The notes under the pieces are model-generated. The model saw nothing but the letters and a program-made list of their open reading frames with translations, ran no database searches and was not told where the DNA came from. The position numbers and the translations under genes were made by a program. Shown piece by piece: positions 50,187 through 59,122 of a stretch of DNA of 64,000 nucleotides (its first letter is position 1; every line of letters begins with the position of its first letter). The DNA lies in NCBI RefSeq assembly GCF_013415885.1, contig NZ_CP058910.1, forward strand, positions 62,001 through 126,000, given 5' to 3'. The stretch is from Halosimplex rubrum (lineage in GTDB: Archaea > Halobacteriota > Halobacteria > Halobacteriales > Haloarculaceae).

Positions 50187-52949
50187 TCACGCGTCGGTCT
50201 CGACGCCGCGGATCTCGAAGCGCGCGCCGCCGGCCTCGCTCTCGACGATACCGACCGACCAGCCGTGGGCGTCGGCGATCTGTTCGACGATGGAGAGCCC
50301 GAAGCCGGTCCCCTCCGTCGCGGTCGAATAGCCGCTGGAGAACACGCGGTCGCGTTCGGCCTCGTCGATCCCCGGGCCGTCGTCGGCGACGAAGAAGCCC
50401 GACCCGTCGTCGAGTCGGCCGACCCGGACGGTCACGACCCCGGTCGAACCGTCGGTCGCCGGGTCGCCGGCCTCGGTCGCCTCGTCGGCGCGGGATCGGC
50501 CGCCGGTGGCCCCGTGCTCGACGGCGTCCTCGGGAGTTTGCGACCGAGGGCTCGTGGAACCGTGTTCCACGGCGTTCGCGAGCAGGTTCCCGAGCAGTTG
50601 CTGGAGGCGGCTCCGGTCGGCGCGGACGGCCGCGTCGGTCTCGATGACGAGGGTCGCCTCGGGGGTGCGGACGCTCCGCCAGCACGAGCGGGCGGCGTCG
50701 TCGAGGTCGACGGGCTCGATGTCGAGGACGGCCTTGCCCTCGCGGCCGAGCGTGAGCAGGTCCTCGATGAGCGCCTCCATGCGGTCGTGGGCGCGCTCGA
50801 CGGCGTCGAGGTGGTCGCTGTCGCACTCCTCGCGGACGAAATCGAGCCGTGCCGTCGCGACCTGCAGGGGGTTGCGCAGGTCGTGAGAGACGATGCTCGC
50901 GAACTCGTCGAGGCGCTCGTTCTGCCGTTCGAGCTCCCGGCGGTGGCGCCGGGACTCGTCCTCGCGGGCGGCCCGGTCGAGGGCGGCCTCGACGGTGCTG
51001 GCGAAGACGTGCGCCAGCGACACGTCCACCTCGTCGAAGTCGGCGGGGTCGGTCGAGCCGACGACTGCGACGCCGTACTCGCCCAGCGGCAGGACGATCT
51101 CGCTCGACAGCGGCGTGTCGGGGTTGTAGCGGTCCGGCTCGTCGGTCAAGTCCTCGCAGACGACGATGTCGCCGGTCTCGAAGGCTTCCCAGGCGAGGCT
51201 CCCCTCGCCGTCGAAAGCGGGCATCTCGCCGAACAGCGCGTCGGCCGCCTCAGTCTGGACGACCGGGCGGAGCCGCTCGCCCGCGTCGTCGGCCAGCCAG
51301 ACGCCGTTGACGTCGCGGCCGAGGACGGACCGGCCGATCTCGACGGCGTGTTCGGCGACGGTCTCGGGGTCCGGGGCGTCCATGAACCCCTCGGTCGCGT
51401 CCGTGAGCCCGGCGAGCGCGTCCTCGCGGCGCTTGCGCTCGGTGATATCCCGCGAGACGGCGAGATACCGGTCCGCACCGCGCAGGTCGACGCGGACCAG
51501 GTTGACCTCGACGGGGAACGTCGACCCGTCGGCCCGACGGTAGCGACCGTCGAACTTCCGCGACTCGCCGACGGCCATCCCGTCGAGCAGCGACCGCACG
51601 GCATCGGGGTCGGCCGTCTCGTCGACCTCCCAGACGGCCGTCCCGAGCAGGTCGTCCTCGTCGTAGCCCAGCGCGTCGCAGAGCCGCGGGTTCGCGTCGA
51701 CGATCCGCCCCTCGGGGTCGAGCACGTCGATCATGTCCGGGAAGTTGTCGACCAGCGCCTCCAGGCGGGCGCCGGTCGCTTCGAGCTCCCGCTCGCGGCG
51801 CTCGGTCACGTCGCGGCCGATGGCGACGATGCCGTCGAACTCGCCGTCGATCTCCAGGCGGGCCAGCCGGTAGTCGACGATCGCCCGCCCGTGGCCGGGG
51901 AACCGCGCCTCGACCTCGCCGCCGACCGCCTCGCGCTCGCCCTCGACCAGCGCCCGGAACGGGTCGGCGTCGGCCCCGGCCCGGATCTCCTCGGCGAGCG
52001 CGCTCTTCGTCCCCTCCAGTTCCTCCGAGGTCGCCCCCATGAACTCCGCGAGGTGGTCGTTGACGACGGCGAAGCGGCCGTCGGCGTCGTAGATGCACGC
52101 GGAGTTCGGCATCGCGTTCACCATGCTCCGGTAGCGTTCGAGCGTCTGTTCGCGCTCGCGGCGCTCGGTCACGTCGGTGATGAACCCCTCGATGCGGTCG
52201 ACGCCGCCACCGCCGCCGTCGGTAGTGATCGCCCGCCCGCGCTCCCACATCCACCGGGTCTCGCCGTCGGCGGTCCGGATCCGGTAGGTCACTTCGAAGG
52301 GGGCGCCCTCGCTCACCGCCGACTGGACCGACTCCCACATCTCCTCGCGGTCGTCCGGGTGGAGCACGTCCGTTCCCCAGTTCACGTCGCTCGACTCCAG
52401 CGTCGCGGCGGCGTAGCCGGTGATCTCGGCGCACTCGCCGGCGACGAACTCCATGGGCCACCCGGACTCGTTGCGACAGCGGTAGACGATCCCCGGGAGG
52501 TTGCTGATCAGCGTCTCCAGCCGGCGGTTGCGCTCCTCCAGCGCCCGCCGCGACCGGGCCGCCGAGACGGCGTTGTCGATCCGGTTGGCCAGCAGCGCGT
52601 ACTGGTCGGCCCCGGTCCCCTTCTGGAGGTAGTCCGTCACCCCCGCCGAGACGGCGTCGCTCGCCACCTCCTCGCTCCCCTTGCCCGTGTAGAGGATAAA
52701 GGGGAGGTCGGGGCGGTCGGCGCGAACCCGTTCGAGGAACTCGATCCCGTTCGTCCCGGGCATGTCGTAGTCGCTGACGACGCAGTCGACCCGCTCGCCC
52801 GCGAGCCGTTCCAGCCCCTCGTCCGGGTTGGTCGCCGTCACCACCTCGAACCGGTCGTCCTCGCGTTCGAGCGCCGACGCGACCAGCGCCGACAGGTCCG
52901 GGTCGTCGTCGACGTGCAGGACGCGGATCGTCGTCGGTGTCGCGCTCAT
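50187..52949 (-). CDS. Hybrid sensor histidine kinase: receiver, several PAS, GAF, kinase
   Basis: 920 aa from the ATG at 52949 (MSATPTTIRVLHVDDDPDL). Residues 1-~120 are a receiver with phospho-acceptor Asp60 (VVSDYDMPG) and conserved Lys (DYLQKG). Three PAS/PAC domains follow (~145-560), each with a linker like VTERREREQT, then a GAF domain (~560-670, PVVQTEAADALFGEMPAF). Kinase: H box SIVSHDLRNPLQ (His689), N box LLGNLLANAVEHG (Asn788), G boxes DDGPGIDEAERDRVFSSG and GTGFGLSIVEQI. No transmembrane segment, so a cytosolic sensor. Its partner regulator is not adjacent. Confidence 0.93.
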   Translation of the reverse strand: MSATPTTIRVLHVDDDPDLSALVASALEREDDRFEVVTATNPDEGLERLAGERVDCVVSDYDMPGTNGIEFLERVRADRPDLPFILYTGKGSEEVASDAVSAGVTDYLQKGTGADQYALLANRIDNAVSAARSRRALEERNRRLETLISNLPGIVYRCRNESGWPMEFVAGECAEITGYAAATLESSDVNWGTDVLHPDDREEMWESVQSAVSEGAPFEVTYRIRTADGETRWMWERGRAITTDGGGGGVDRIEGFITDVTERREREQTLERYRSMVNAMPNSACIYDADGRFAVVNDHLAEFMGATSEELEGTKSALAEEIRAGADADPFRALVEGEREAVGGEVEARFPGHGRAIVDYRLARLEIDGEFDGIVAIGRDVTERRERELEATGARLEALVDNFPDMIDVLDPEGRIVDANPRLCDALGYDEDDLLGTAVWEVDETADPDAVRSLLDGMAVGESRKFDGRYRRADGSTFPVEVNLVRVDLRGADRYLAVSRDITERKRREDALAGLTDATEGFMDAPDPETVAEHAVEIGRSVLGRDVNGVWLADDAGERLRPVVQTEAADALFGEMPAFDGEGSLAWEAFETGDIVVCEDLTDEPDRYNPDTPLSSEIVLPLGEYGVAVVGSTDPADFDEVDVSLAHVFASTVEAALDRAAREDESRRHRRELERQNERLDEFASIVSHDLRNPLQVATARLDFVREECDSDHLDAVERAHDRMEALIEDLLTLGREGKAVLDIEPVDLDDAARSCWRSVRTPEATLVIETDAAVRADRSRLQQLLGNLLANAVEHGSTSPRSQTPEDAVEHGATGGRSRADEATEAGDPATDGSTGVVTVRVGRLDDGSGFFVADDGPGIDEAERDRVFSSGYSTATEGTGFGLSIVEQIADAHGWSVGIVESEAGGARFEIRGVETDA

Positions 52950-53025
52950 GGCTGGCCAGTCTACCCGTTGTTGGCGGACATCGACCATAAGCCTGTGACT
53001 TTCTTTCAGGTCGCTCGCCGGTCGA

Positions 53026-53469
53026 TCACCCGTTGGCCTCGCTCGCTCCGTCGGCGGCGCCGTGAGCGCGCTCGACGGCCCCTCGGAGCCGCTCGCGCCC
53101 GGCGGCGCGGACGAGATGCGAGTCGCAGTCGCAGTCGGAGGCGCCGAACCCCGCGACGCGCTCGATGCCGTCCGCCCGGGCGAGCGTGCGACCGACCGCA
53201 CACTCCACGTCGGCGTCGGCCGTCCGGACGACCGCCTCGACGGCGGCGTCGGGGTGGCCCAGCAGGTAGTCGATGTGCCAGTGGCGGGCGTCGCGCTCGC
53301 CGGCGGCCAGCTCGCGGTGGCGCTCGACGCGGGCGAACCCGCCCGGCCCGAACGCGCTCCCGGTGTAAGCGTAGGCGCCCGCCGCGAACGCGACCTCGCC
53401 CAGCGCCCCCACCTCGATCGTCGCCGGCGTCGCCAGTTCGACGAGCAGCGTGTACGTCCCCTCGGTCAT
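53026..53469 (-). CDS. DUF123/GIY-YIG-like protein
   Basis: 147 aa. GTYTLLVELATPATIEVGALG, FAAGAYAYTGSAFGPGGFARV, HWHIDYLLGHPDAAVEAVV and the CDCDSHLV cysteine patch identify the archaeal DUF123 family, related to the GIY-YIG nuclease fold (here A-Y-A-Y-T-G). Often found alone or fused to DNA-repair proteins such as endonuclease III. Nuclease activity is not established. Confidence 0.88.
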   Translation of the reverse strand: MTEGTYTLLVELATPATIEVGALGEVAFAAGAYAYTGSAFGPGGFARVERHRELAAGERDARHWHIDYLLGHPDAAVEAVVRTADADVECAVGRTLARADGIERVAGFGASDCDCDSHLVRAAGRERLRGAVERAHGAADGASEANG

Positions 53470-53553
53470 CGCCGCCGGCTTGGGTCACCACCGGCAAGTG
53501 CCTGGCGGGTTCGGGCGAAGACACGGCTGCCGGGCCGACCTCGTCGCCGACTC

Positions 53554-53635
53554 ATACGGATTAGTGCAAGACATTCCGGGATCGACCGCACGCGGTCGTG
53601 CGGTCGACCCGGTAAACGCTTGCACTAATCCATAT
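53554..53635. repeat. Covarying palindromic element, family H copy 2
   Basis: Outer arms atacggattagtgcaag (53554-53570) and cttgcactaatccatat (53619-53635) pair at 16 of 17 positions. The 48-base interior contains the same 22-base hairpin as copy 1, between shared acat and aaacg flanks. Its last base is the first base of the regulator's TGA (53635-53637), so it is the 3' flank of that gene. The arms share no sequence with those of copy 1. Confidence 0.8.
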
Positions 53636-54333
53636 CAGACCGCCGGACCGACCTCGTCGAGGGCGGCGTCGGCGAGCTTCGCCTCCGCCCTCCGGAGGTG
53701 TTCGCCGGCGGTCTGGGCCGAACAGCCCAGCACGGCGGCCACGTCGGCGTGTGTCGCCTCCCGCGGGTGCTCGTAGTAGCCCAGCTCCGTCGCGACGACC
53801 AGCGCCTCGCGCTGGCGGTCGCTCAGCGACCCGTCGGCGGACTCGCTCGCGGCCGGCGTCGAGGAGATCTCGTCGATCCGGACGTCGATATCGTCGCCCC
53901 GGCGCTCGAAGGCGGTCTGGAGCGGCCCGGGGTCGCCGACGATAGTCGCGTGGATCGCCCCCTCACGGAACACCACGGGCGTCCGAACGATCAGCCCGCC
54001 CGATTCGAGCGCGCCGGCGAGGCACCCGAAGATCGGGACCGCCGACCGTTCGACGCGGAGGAGGACGCGAGGGGCCGCGCCGTCGGCGTCGTCGCCGGCT
54101 CCACCGGCTCCCTGGCCGGTCGTCTCACAGCGCTCGACCCCGGAGGTGTCGAGGGCGGCGTCGACCAGGGGCGCGGGGTCACCGTCCACGGCGAGGAGGA
54201 TCATCGCCTCGTCGGCGACGAGGTTCCAGTCGATCACGCGGGCGCGGTCGACGGCGGCCGCGTTCGCCAGCCGGTCGAACAGCGGCGGCGCCCGCGAGCC
54301 GTCAACGCTTGCGGTGACGCGGACGTGTTTCAC
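53635..54333 (-). CDS. Bat-type (bacterio-opsin activator) HTH regulator
   Basis: 232 aa from a GTG at 54333 (MKHVRVTASVDG). A ~170-residue N-terminal GAF-like domain of the bacterio-opsin-activator family (IVRTPVVFREGAIHATIVGD), then the HTH_10: LSDRQREALVVATELGYYEHPREATHADVAAVLGCSAQTAGEHL region, and a short end. The family regulates haloarchaeal stress or metabolic genes. It is divergent from the ABC exporter gene at 54421; a related regulator lies at 56518. Confidence 0.9.
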   Translation of the reverse strand: MKHVRVTASVDGSRAPPLFDRLANAAAVDRARVIDWNLVADEAMILLAVDGDPAPLVDAALDTSGVERCETTGQGAGGAGDDADGAAPRVLLRVERSAVPIFGCLAGALESGGLIVRTPVVFREGAIHATIVGDPGPLQTAFERRGDDIDVRIDEISSTPAASESADGSLSDRQREALVVATELGYYEHPREATHADVAAVLGCSAQTAGEHLRRAEAKLADAALDEVGPAV

Positions 54334-54420
54334 GGTCGGACCGTCCGGCCAGGGGGTAATAAATCCCGGTTCTATACCGCCCGGAACGCCCTCCCGGGGG
54401 GCGCCACACTGACGGAGTAC

Positions 54421-55569
54421 ATGTCCGACGAGACATCGCGACCGACGCGGCGACCGGACCGAGACGACGGCAGCGACCGCCCGCTCGCCGTCGATACCGA
54501 GGGACTGGCGCTCACCTACGCCGACGGGACCGAGGCGGTCGAGGACGTGACGCTGTCGGTCCCTTCGGGGGAGTGTTTCGGCTTCCTCGGGGCCAACGGC
54601 GCGGGGAAGACGACGACGATCAAGGTGCTCTCGACGCTGCTCGAACCGACCACCGGGCGCGTCCGGGTCGTCGGCCGCGACGTGACGGCCGAGCGCGCGA
54701 ACGTCCGAGCGTCGATCGGCTACATGGCCCAGGAGACCAGCGTCGACGAGGAGCTCACCGCCCGCGAGAACCTCGCGTTCGCCTGCGACGCCTACGGCGT
54801 CCCGACGGACGAGCGGACCGACCGCATCGCGGAGCTGCTGGACCTGGTCGACCTGGCCGACGTGGCCGACACGCCCGCCGGGAACTTCTCCGGCGGGATG
54901 AAAAAACGGCTGGACGCGGCGACGGCGCTGGTCCACGACCCCGAACTCGTCTTCCTCGACGAGCCGACGACCGGGCTGGACCCGACGGCCCGCGAGCGTC
55001 TGTGGGCGTACTTCCGGCGGATCAACGACCGGGGGACGACCGTCTTCCTCACCACGCAGTACCTCGAAGAGGCCGACCGGCTCTGCGACCGGGTCGCGGT
55101 CGTCCGGGACGGCCGCATCGTCGCCGACGACTCGCCCGAGCGGCTCAAGCGCCGCGTCGGCGGCGAGACGGTCGCGCTGGAGATCGATGGTGGCCCCGAC
55201 GCCGTCGAGTCGGCCGCGGCGGTCGTCCGCGAGTCGGCAGCGCTCGACGCCGCTGCGACCGGCGACGCGGGGCGGCCGTCCGACGCCGGACCGACAGTCG
55301 AGACGACCGACGACGCCGTCCGCGTCACGGCACGGGACGCCAGCGACCTGGGGCCGGACCTGCTGCTCGCGCTCCGCGACGCCGGCGTCGCCGTGACGGG
55401 CTTCGCCGTCGCGGAGCCGACGCTGGACGACGTGTTCTTCGCCGTCGCCGACGAGTCGGTCGACGACCTCTCGGAGCGCGAGACGGGACGATTCGACCGC
55501 GATCGCGGGACGGGCCAGTCCGGCGACGACGGCCCCGAGCCGACCGCCTCGACGGGGGTGGACGCGTGA
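54421..55569 (+). CDS. ABC-2 exporter ATP-binding protein (DrrA-like)
   Basis: 382 aa. Walker A GANGAGKTTT (57-66), Q-loop YMAQETSVD, signature FSGGMKKRLD, Walker B LVFLDEPTTGLDP and H-loop TTQYLEEAD are intact. The C-terminal ~90 residues (DASDLGPDLLLALRDAGVAV, TLDDVFFAV) form a DrrA-type domain. It powers export with the permease encoded next (GTGA overlap). The substrate is unknown; drugs or lipids are usual for this class. Confidence 0.95.
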   Translation: MSDETSRPTRRPDRDDGSDRPLAVDTEGLALTYADGTEAVEDVTLSVPSGECFGFLGANGAGKTTTIKVLSTLLEPTTGRVRVVGRDVTAERANVRASIGYMAQETSVDEELTARENLAFACDAYGVPTDERTDRIAELLDLVDLADVADTPAGNFSGGMKKRLDAATALVHDPELVFLDEPTTGLDPTARERLWAYFRRINDRGTTVFLTTQYLEEADRLCDRVAVVRDGRIVADDSPERLKRRVGGETVALEIDGGPDAVESAAAVVRESAALDAAATGDAGRPSDAGPTVETTDDAVRVTARDASDLGPDLLLALRDAGVAVTGFAVAEPTLDDVFFAVADESVDDLSERETGRFDRDRGTGQSGDDGPEPTASTGVDA

Positions 55570-56474
55570 GCCCGTCCGATGCGGCGGGGGCGGACGCTCC
55601 CGACGCCGCGGAGGCGGCGGCCAGCCGGTCGACGCGGACCGCGACAGGGACCGGGAACACGTTCCTCGGCGACGTGTGTGTCAACGCGAAGCGATGGACG
55701 CGGAAGGCGGTCCACAGCCCGACCGCCTTCCTGCTGGAGATCGTCGTCGCGACGCTCTCGCTGGTCCTCTTCACGGCGGTCTTCGGCGACGTGGGCGGTG
55801 CGGCGATCGAACGCGCCGGGTTCGCCGAGGTGGACTACGTCACCTACCTCTTCCCGGCGGTGCTCATGCAGGCGACGATGGGGTCGGCGTTCTCCTCGGG
55901 GATGGGGCTCGTGAGCGACCTGGAGAGCGGGATGTTCGAGAAGACCGTCGTGACGCCGATGTCGTGGACCGCCGTCTTCGCCGGGAAGGCCGTCGCCGAA
56001 CTCGCCCGCGTCGTCGTCCAGGTGCTGGTCGTGGTCGGTCTGGCCGTCGTGCTGGGCGCGCGCGTCGAGACCGGCGCCGTCGGCGTCGCGGGTGTCCTCG
56101 CGGTCTGTCTGCTCGTCGCCCTGCTGTTCATGGCCGTCTCGAACGTCGTCGGCCTGCTGGCTCGCGACGACGAGGTGGTCAACGCCGCCTCGATGCTGTT
56201 CATGTTCCCGCTGCTCTTCCTCTCGCCCGCGTTCGTCCCGCTCTCGGACGATATCGAGTTCGTCGCGACGTTCAACCCAATCACATACGGCGTCGACGCG
56301 GTCCGGGCGCTGGTCCTCGGGCGGGACGTGTCGACGGTGCTGTCGGTCTCGCGGTTCGGCGGGGTCGCCGACACGCTCGTGCCCGCGGTCGTCGTCCTGT
56401 CGGTGCTGAACCTCGTCGCCGGCGCGGTCGCGGTCGGACTGCTGGCGCGAGCGAGCAGCGCCGAGGCGGCCTGA
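55566..56474 (+). CDS. ABC-2 exporter permease (DrrB-like)
   Basis: 302 aa from a GTG at 55566 overlapping the upstream TGA. About six helices with the ABC-2 signature PLLFLSPAFVPLSDD, then ATFNPITYGVDAVRALVLG. The N-terminal ~35 residues are polar. It is the membrane half of the exporter. Confidence 0.93.
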   Translation: MSPSDAAGADAPDAAEAAASRSTRTATGTGNTFLGDVCVNAKRWTRKAVHSPTAFLLEIVVATLSLVLFTAVFGDVGGAAIERAGFAEVDYVTYLFPAVLMQATMGSAFSSGMGLVSDLESGMFEKTVVTPMSWTAVFAGKAVAELARVVVQVLVVVGLAVVLGARVETGAVGVAGVLAVCLLVALLFMAVSNVVGLLARDDEVVNAASMLFMFPLLFLSPAFVPLSDDIEFVATFNPITYGVDAVRALVLGRDVSTVLSVSRFGGVADTLVPAVVVLSVLNLVAGAVAVGLLARASSAEAA

Positions 56475-56517
56475 ACGGTCGAGTGCGGGGGTGGGGACGA
56501 CCCCCCGGGGGGCGAAC

Positions 56518-57192
56518 TCAGACCTCGGGCCCGAACTCGTCCATCGCGGCGTCGACGAGCTTCGACTCAGCGGCCTGGAGGTGGCGGCTCGCGGTCGAGG
56601 GCGCGCAGTCGAGAACGGCCGCCACGTCCGCGTGGGACGCCTCGCGCGGGCGCTCGTAGTACCCGAGGTCCTGCGCGACGGCGAGCGCCTCGCGCTGGCG
56701 GTCGCTCAACCGCGAGGCGGGGTGGTCGAGCGCGCCGCGGAACGCGCCGACCGCCTCGACGATCACGTCCATCGCCGCGGGCGCCGCCGCGAGCGCGGCC
56801 CGGAGCGCGTCGGCGTCCCCGACGACGCGAAACCGCATGTCGCCGTCGCGGTAGACGATCGGCTTGCGGACGACGAGCCCGGACTGGGCCCGCGCCTCGC
56901 GGACGGCGGCGAACATGGCGCTCGTCTTCGGCCGGAGTTCGACCAGCGCGTAGGTCCACGGCCCCCCGGCCGCCGAGAGCCTAACCGACTCGATCCCCTC
57001 CAGGTCCGGCGCGGCCGCGGCGAACGGTTCGGCGTCGCCGCGGACGGCGAACAGGACCGTCTCGACGGCGTCGGGCGTCGTATTCCACTCCAGCAGCTGC
57101 GTCTCGACGATCCCCGGCGCGTCGGCCAGCATCGTGTAAAACGCCGGCGCGCGCTCGCCGTCGACCGCCGCGGTGACCCGGAGACGTTTCAT
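56518..57192 (-). CDS. Bat-type HTH regulator, second copy beside the exporter
   Basis: 224 aa from the ATG at 57192 (MKRLRVTAAVDG). It closely resembles the regulator at 53635: SGLVVRKPIVYRDGDMRFRVVG in the sensor domain and LSDRQREALAVAQDLGYYERPREASHADVAAVL in the HTH_10. It is convergent with the permease gene. The duplicate pair flanking one exporter suggests a regulatory module duplicated with divergence of the sensor part. Confidence 0.9.
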   Translation of the reverse strand: MKRLRVTAAVDGERAPAFYTMLADAPGIVETQLLEWNTTPDAVETVLFAVRGDAEPFAAAAPDLEGIESVRLSAAGGPWTYALVELRPKTSAMFAAVREARAQSGLVVRKPIVYRDGDMRFRVVGDADALRAALAAAPAAMDVIVEAVGAFRGALDHPASRLSDRQREALAVAQDLGYYERPREASHADVAAVLDCAPSTASRHLQAAESKLVDAAMDEFGPEV

Positions 57193-57277
57193 CGTCGGTC
57201 GGTGCCGATGCTCGTAGTTAAACGTATGCCACATACTGCACCGAACGCCGACGGGTCCGGCGACCGACGGTCGAACC

Positions 57278-58018
57278 ATGACCGAGACGACGCGGACCGC
57301 GGGCGTCCTGACGACCGGTCGACCGCTCGACGACGACGGCCGAGTGAGCGAAGGACCGACGCTCGAACTCGACCGCGACGACCCGGCGGCGGCGCTTCTG
57401 GACGAGTCGCCGCGGGCGCTCGCCGCCAGCCCCGGCGCCGACCTCTGGGCGACGCTGCTCGAACGTCCCGGTGACGGCGAGACCGAGCGGCCGGTCCTCG
57501 CGCAGTGGCTCGGGGCCGACGCGCCGGCGCCGCCCGCTCATTACCATCCGAGCAGCGAGACCTTCGCGGTGGTCTCTGGGACGCTGACGGTCGCGGTGGC
57601 GGACGAGACCCGACGGCTCGGTCCCGGCGAGTCGGTGACGGTCGAAGCGGGCGTCGAACACGCGTTTCGCAACGAGACCGACGGGGTCGTCGCGTTCCGG
57701 GCGGAGCTGCCGTCGATGCGAACCGTCGCGTCGCTGTACACGGCGTGGGGGCTGGACACCGAGGCCGCCGTCGGCGACGGCGAGGCGGACGGCCAGCCGG
57801 ATCCGCTGGACGCGCTCGCACTCAGCGCGGACGCGTATCCCGACACCGTGACGACGGTCGCGCCCGTCGCAATCCAGCGGGCGCTGTGGGGGACGGTCGG
57901 TCGAGCGGCGCGCGCGCTCGGCCGCGGTATCGACGACCGCTACCTCGACGACGCGTTCTGGGAGCGACGCGTCGAGCAGCCCAGCGGCGCGAGCGAGCCC
58001 GAAGGGCACAACGAGTGA
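57278..58018 (+). CDS. Cupin-domain protein
   Basis: 246 aa. Cupin motif 1 is AHYHPSSETFAVVSGTLTV and motif 2 GVEHAFRNETDGVVAF, giving a double-stranded beta-helix with one His set. Residues ~1-80 and the final ~90 (a helical segment IQRALWGTVGRAARALGRG) are additional. It is divergent from the Bat-type regulator at 57192, sharing an 85-base promoter region, so that regulator may control it. Likely a ligand-binding or oxygenase protein. Confidence 0.85.
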   Translation: MTETTRTAGVLTTGRPLDDDGRVSEGPTLELDRDDPAAALLDESPRALAASPGADLWATLLERPGDGETERPVLAQWLGADAPAPPAHYHPSSETFAVVSGTLTVAVADETRRLGPGESVTVEAGVEHAFRNETDGVVAFRAELPSMRTVASLYTAWGLDTEAAVGDGEADGQPDPLDALALSADAYPDTVTTVAPVAIQRALWGTVGRAARALGRGIDDRYLDDAFWERRVEQPSGASEPEGHNE

Positions 58019-58043
58019 GGCGCCGGCGGAACCAGCGAAGCGC

Positions 58044-58148
58044 CTACCCGAGCGCGTACGCGAGCACGTAGACCACCGCGGAGCCGATCATCAGGAACAC
58101 CATGACGAGCGCCATGACCTGCTGGCGGTCCAGTTCGAGGGGGTTCAT
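58044..58148 (-). CDS. 34-residue single-helix membrane peptide
   Basis: ATG at 58148, stop TAG. The sequence MNPLELDRQQVMALVMVFLM is followed by IGSAVVYVLAYALG: a basic/polar start and one strongly hydrophobic helix. Peptides with this shape are conserved in haloarchaea but rarely annotated. It is convergent with the cupin gene, 25 bases apart. Too short for default gene finders; function unknown. Confidence 0.6.
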   Translation of the reverse strand: MNPLELDRQQVMALVMVFLMIGSAVVYVLAYALG

Positions 58149-58285
58149 ATCCGGTCGTTGTCGCCGTCACGGTTAGGGTTTTCGCGCCCGAGACGAGTGC
58201 GGTGCCGACGGTCGAAGCCGGTCGCGCGGCCCGAATCGGTCCGGCCGGTGACAACGTTCATTACTGACCCGTCCGAAACGACAGT

Positions 58286-58585
58286 ATGGACCGATCGAAC
58301 GGTCGCGAGCGACTCGCCTCGGTCGGCGGGACGCTGCTCGGCTACGGGCTGCTCGCGCTGGGCGTCGCGATGGTCGGCCTCACCGCGTACCAACTGCTGT
58401 TCGCCTCGGGGACGACGCTCGAAACGCCGGTCAGCGTCGGTCCGCGCGCCGGTGTCGGCCTGGCGTTCGGCGCCGCGGGGTATCTCCTGCTCAGGCAGAC
58501 ACTCGACGGGGACGCCGACTCGAACGAACCGACCGTCGAGCCCTCGGAGGCCCGCGCGGCCGACGCCTACGCGTTCGACACGTGA
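58286..58585 (+). CDS. Two-helix membrane protein, member of a local paralogue trio (A)
   Basis: 99 aa, MDRSNGRERLASVGGTLLGYGLLALGVAM start. Two helices separated by LFASGTTLETPVSVGPRAGVG and an acidic tail after LLLRQTLDGD. The pattern (R-L-x-S-x-G, G-x-x-L-x-x-x-L-L, then P-x-x-V-x-x-x-R-x-G) is shared with 58582 and 60837. Its TGA overlaps the next gene's GTG (GTGA). Confidence 0.7.
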   Translation: MDRSNGRERLASVGGTLLGYGLLALGVAMVGLTAYQLLFASGTTLETPVSVGPRAGVGLAFGAAGYLLLRQTLDGDADSNEPTVEPSEARAADAYAFDT

Positions 58586-58881
58586 CGGGCGGACCGGCCC
58601 GGGGTCGGCGGGTCGCCTCTCTCTGCTGGACGGTCGCCGGGCTCGTCCTGACGGTCGCCGGCGTCGCAGTGACGACCGAGACCGCGCTCAAACGACTACT
58701 GCTCGCCTCCGGGCGGTCGCTCGCGGTCCCGACGCCGAGCGCCTGGCACGGGGCCGTCGGCGCCGCTAGCGCCGTCGTCGGCTACGCGATCCTCTCGGCG
58801 GTTGGCGAGCGGGGCGGTCCCGATGCGGCCGCGGACGGCGGCGACGCGGCGCCGGGGGCAACACACGCCCGGGACGAGTAA
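58582..58881 (+). CDS. Two-helix membrane protein, paralogue trio (B)
   Basis: 99 aa from a GTG overlapping the previous stop, RRVASLCWTVAGLVLTVAGVAVTT then LLASGRSLAVPTPSAWHGAVG and a second helix. Its shape matches the upstream gene but the sequence has diverged. Translational coupling suggests a heteromeric pair. Confidence 0.65.
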   Translation: MTGGPARGRRVASLCWTVAGLVLTVAGVAVTTETALKRLLLASGRSLAVPTPSAWHGAVGAASAVVGYAILSAVGERGGPDAAADGGDAAPGATHARDE

Positions 58882-59016
58882 CTCGCCGGGCGTGGTGATC
58901 GGGTCGAGGTGCGACGGTCCAGTTTCGTCGGTCCGCGCCCGGCGAGGAACCGACGCGAGACGGGCGGAACCGGCCCACGGTGGCGGTTCCCAAACACGTT
59001 CGAACCCAAAAGGTCC

Positions 59017-59024
59017 TTTAGAGA
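59017..59024 (+). promoter_or_regulatory. TATA box of the tauE leader
   Basis: TTTAGAGA, 24-31 bases before the ATG at 59048. A leaderless transcript from it would begin at the first of two mini-ORFs rather than at tauE itself. Confidence 0.5.
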
Positions 59025-59047
59025 TTACTCGCAAGGTGCCGGCCACC

Positions 59048-59122
59048 ATGACCCGTTCACCGGCGGTCGACCGTCCCGCGAGCCAGATCCGCTTCAACCC
59101 GACAACCGGAGGCATCACCTGA
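59048..59122 (+). CDS. Mini-ORF 1 in the tauE leader, 24 aa
   Basis: MTRSPAVDRPASQIRFNPTT then GGIT and TGA. The start is placed at leaderless distance from a TATA box. Directly adjoins mini-ORF 2 (TGA then ATG with no gap). May be a regulatory leader peptide; peptide function is not evident. Confidence 0.45.
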   Translation: MTRSPAVDRPASQIRFNPTTGGIT

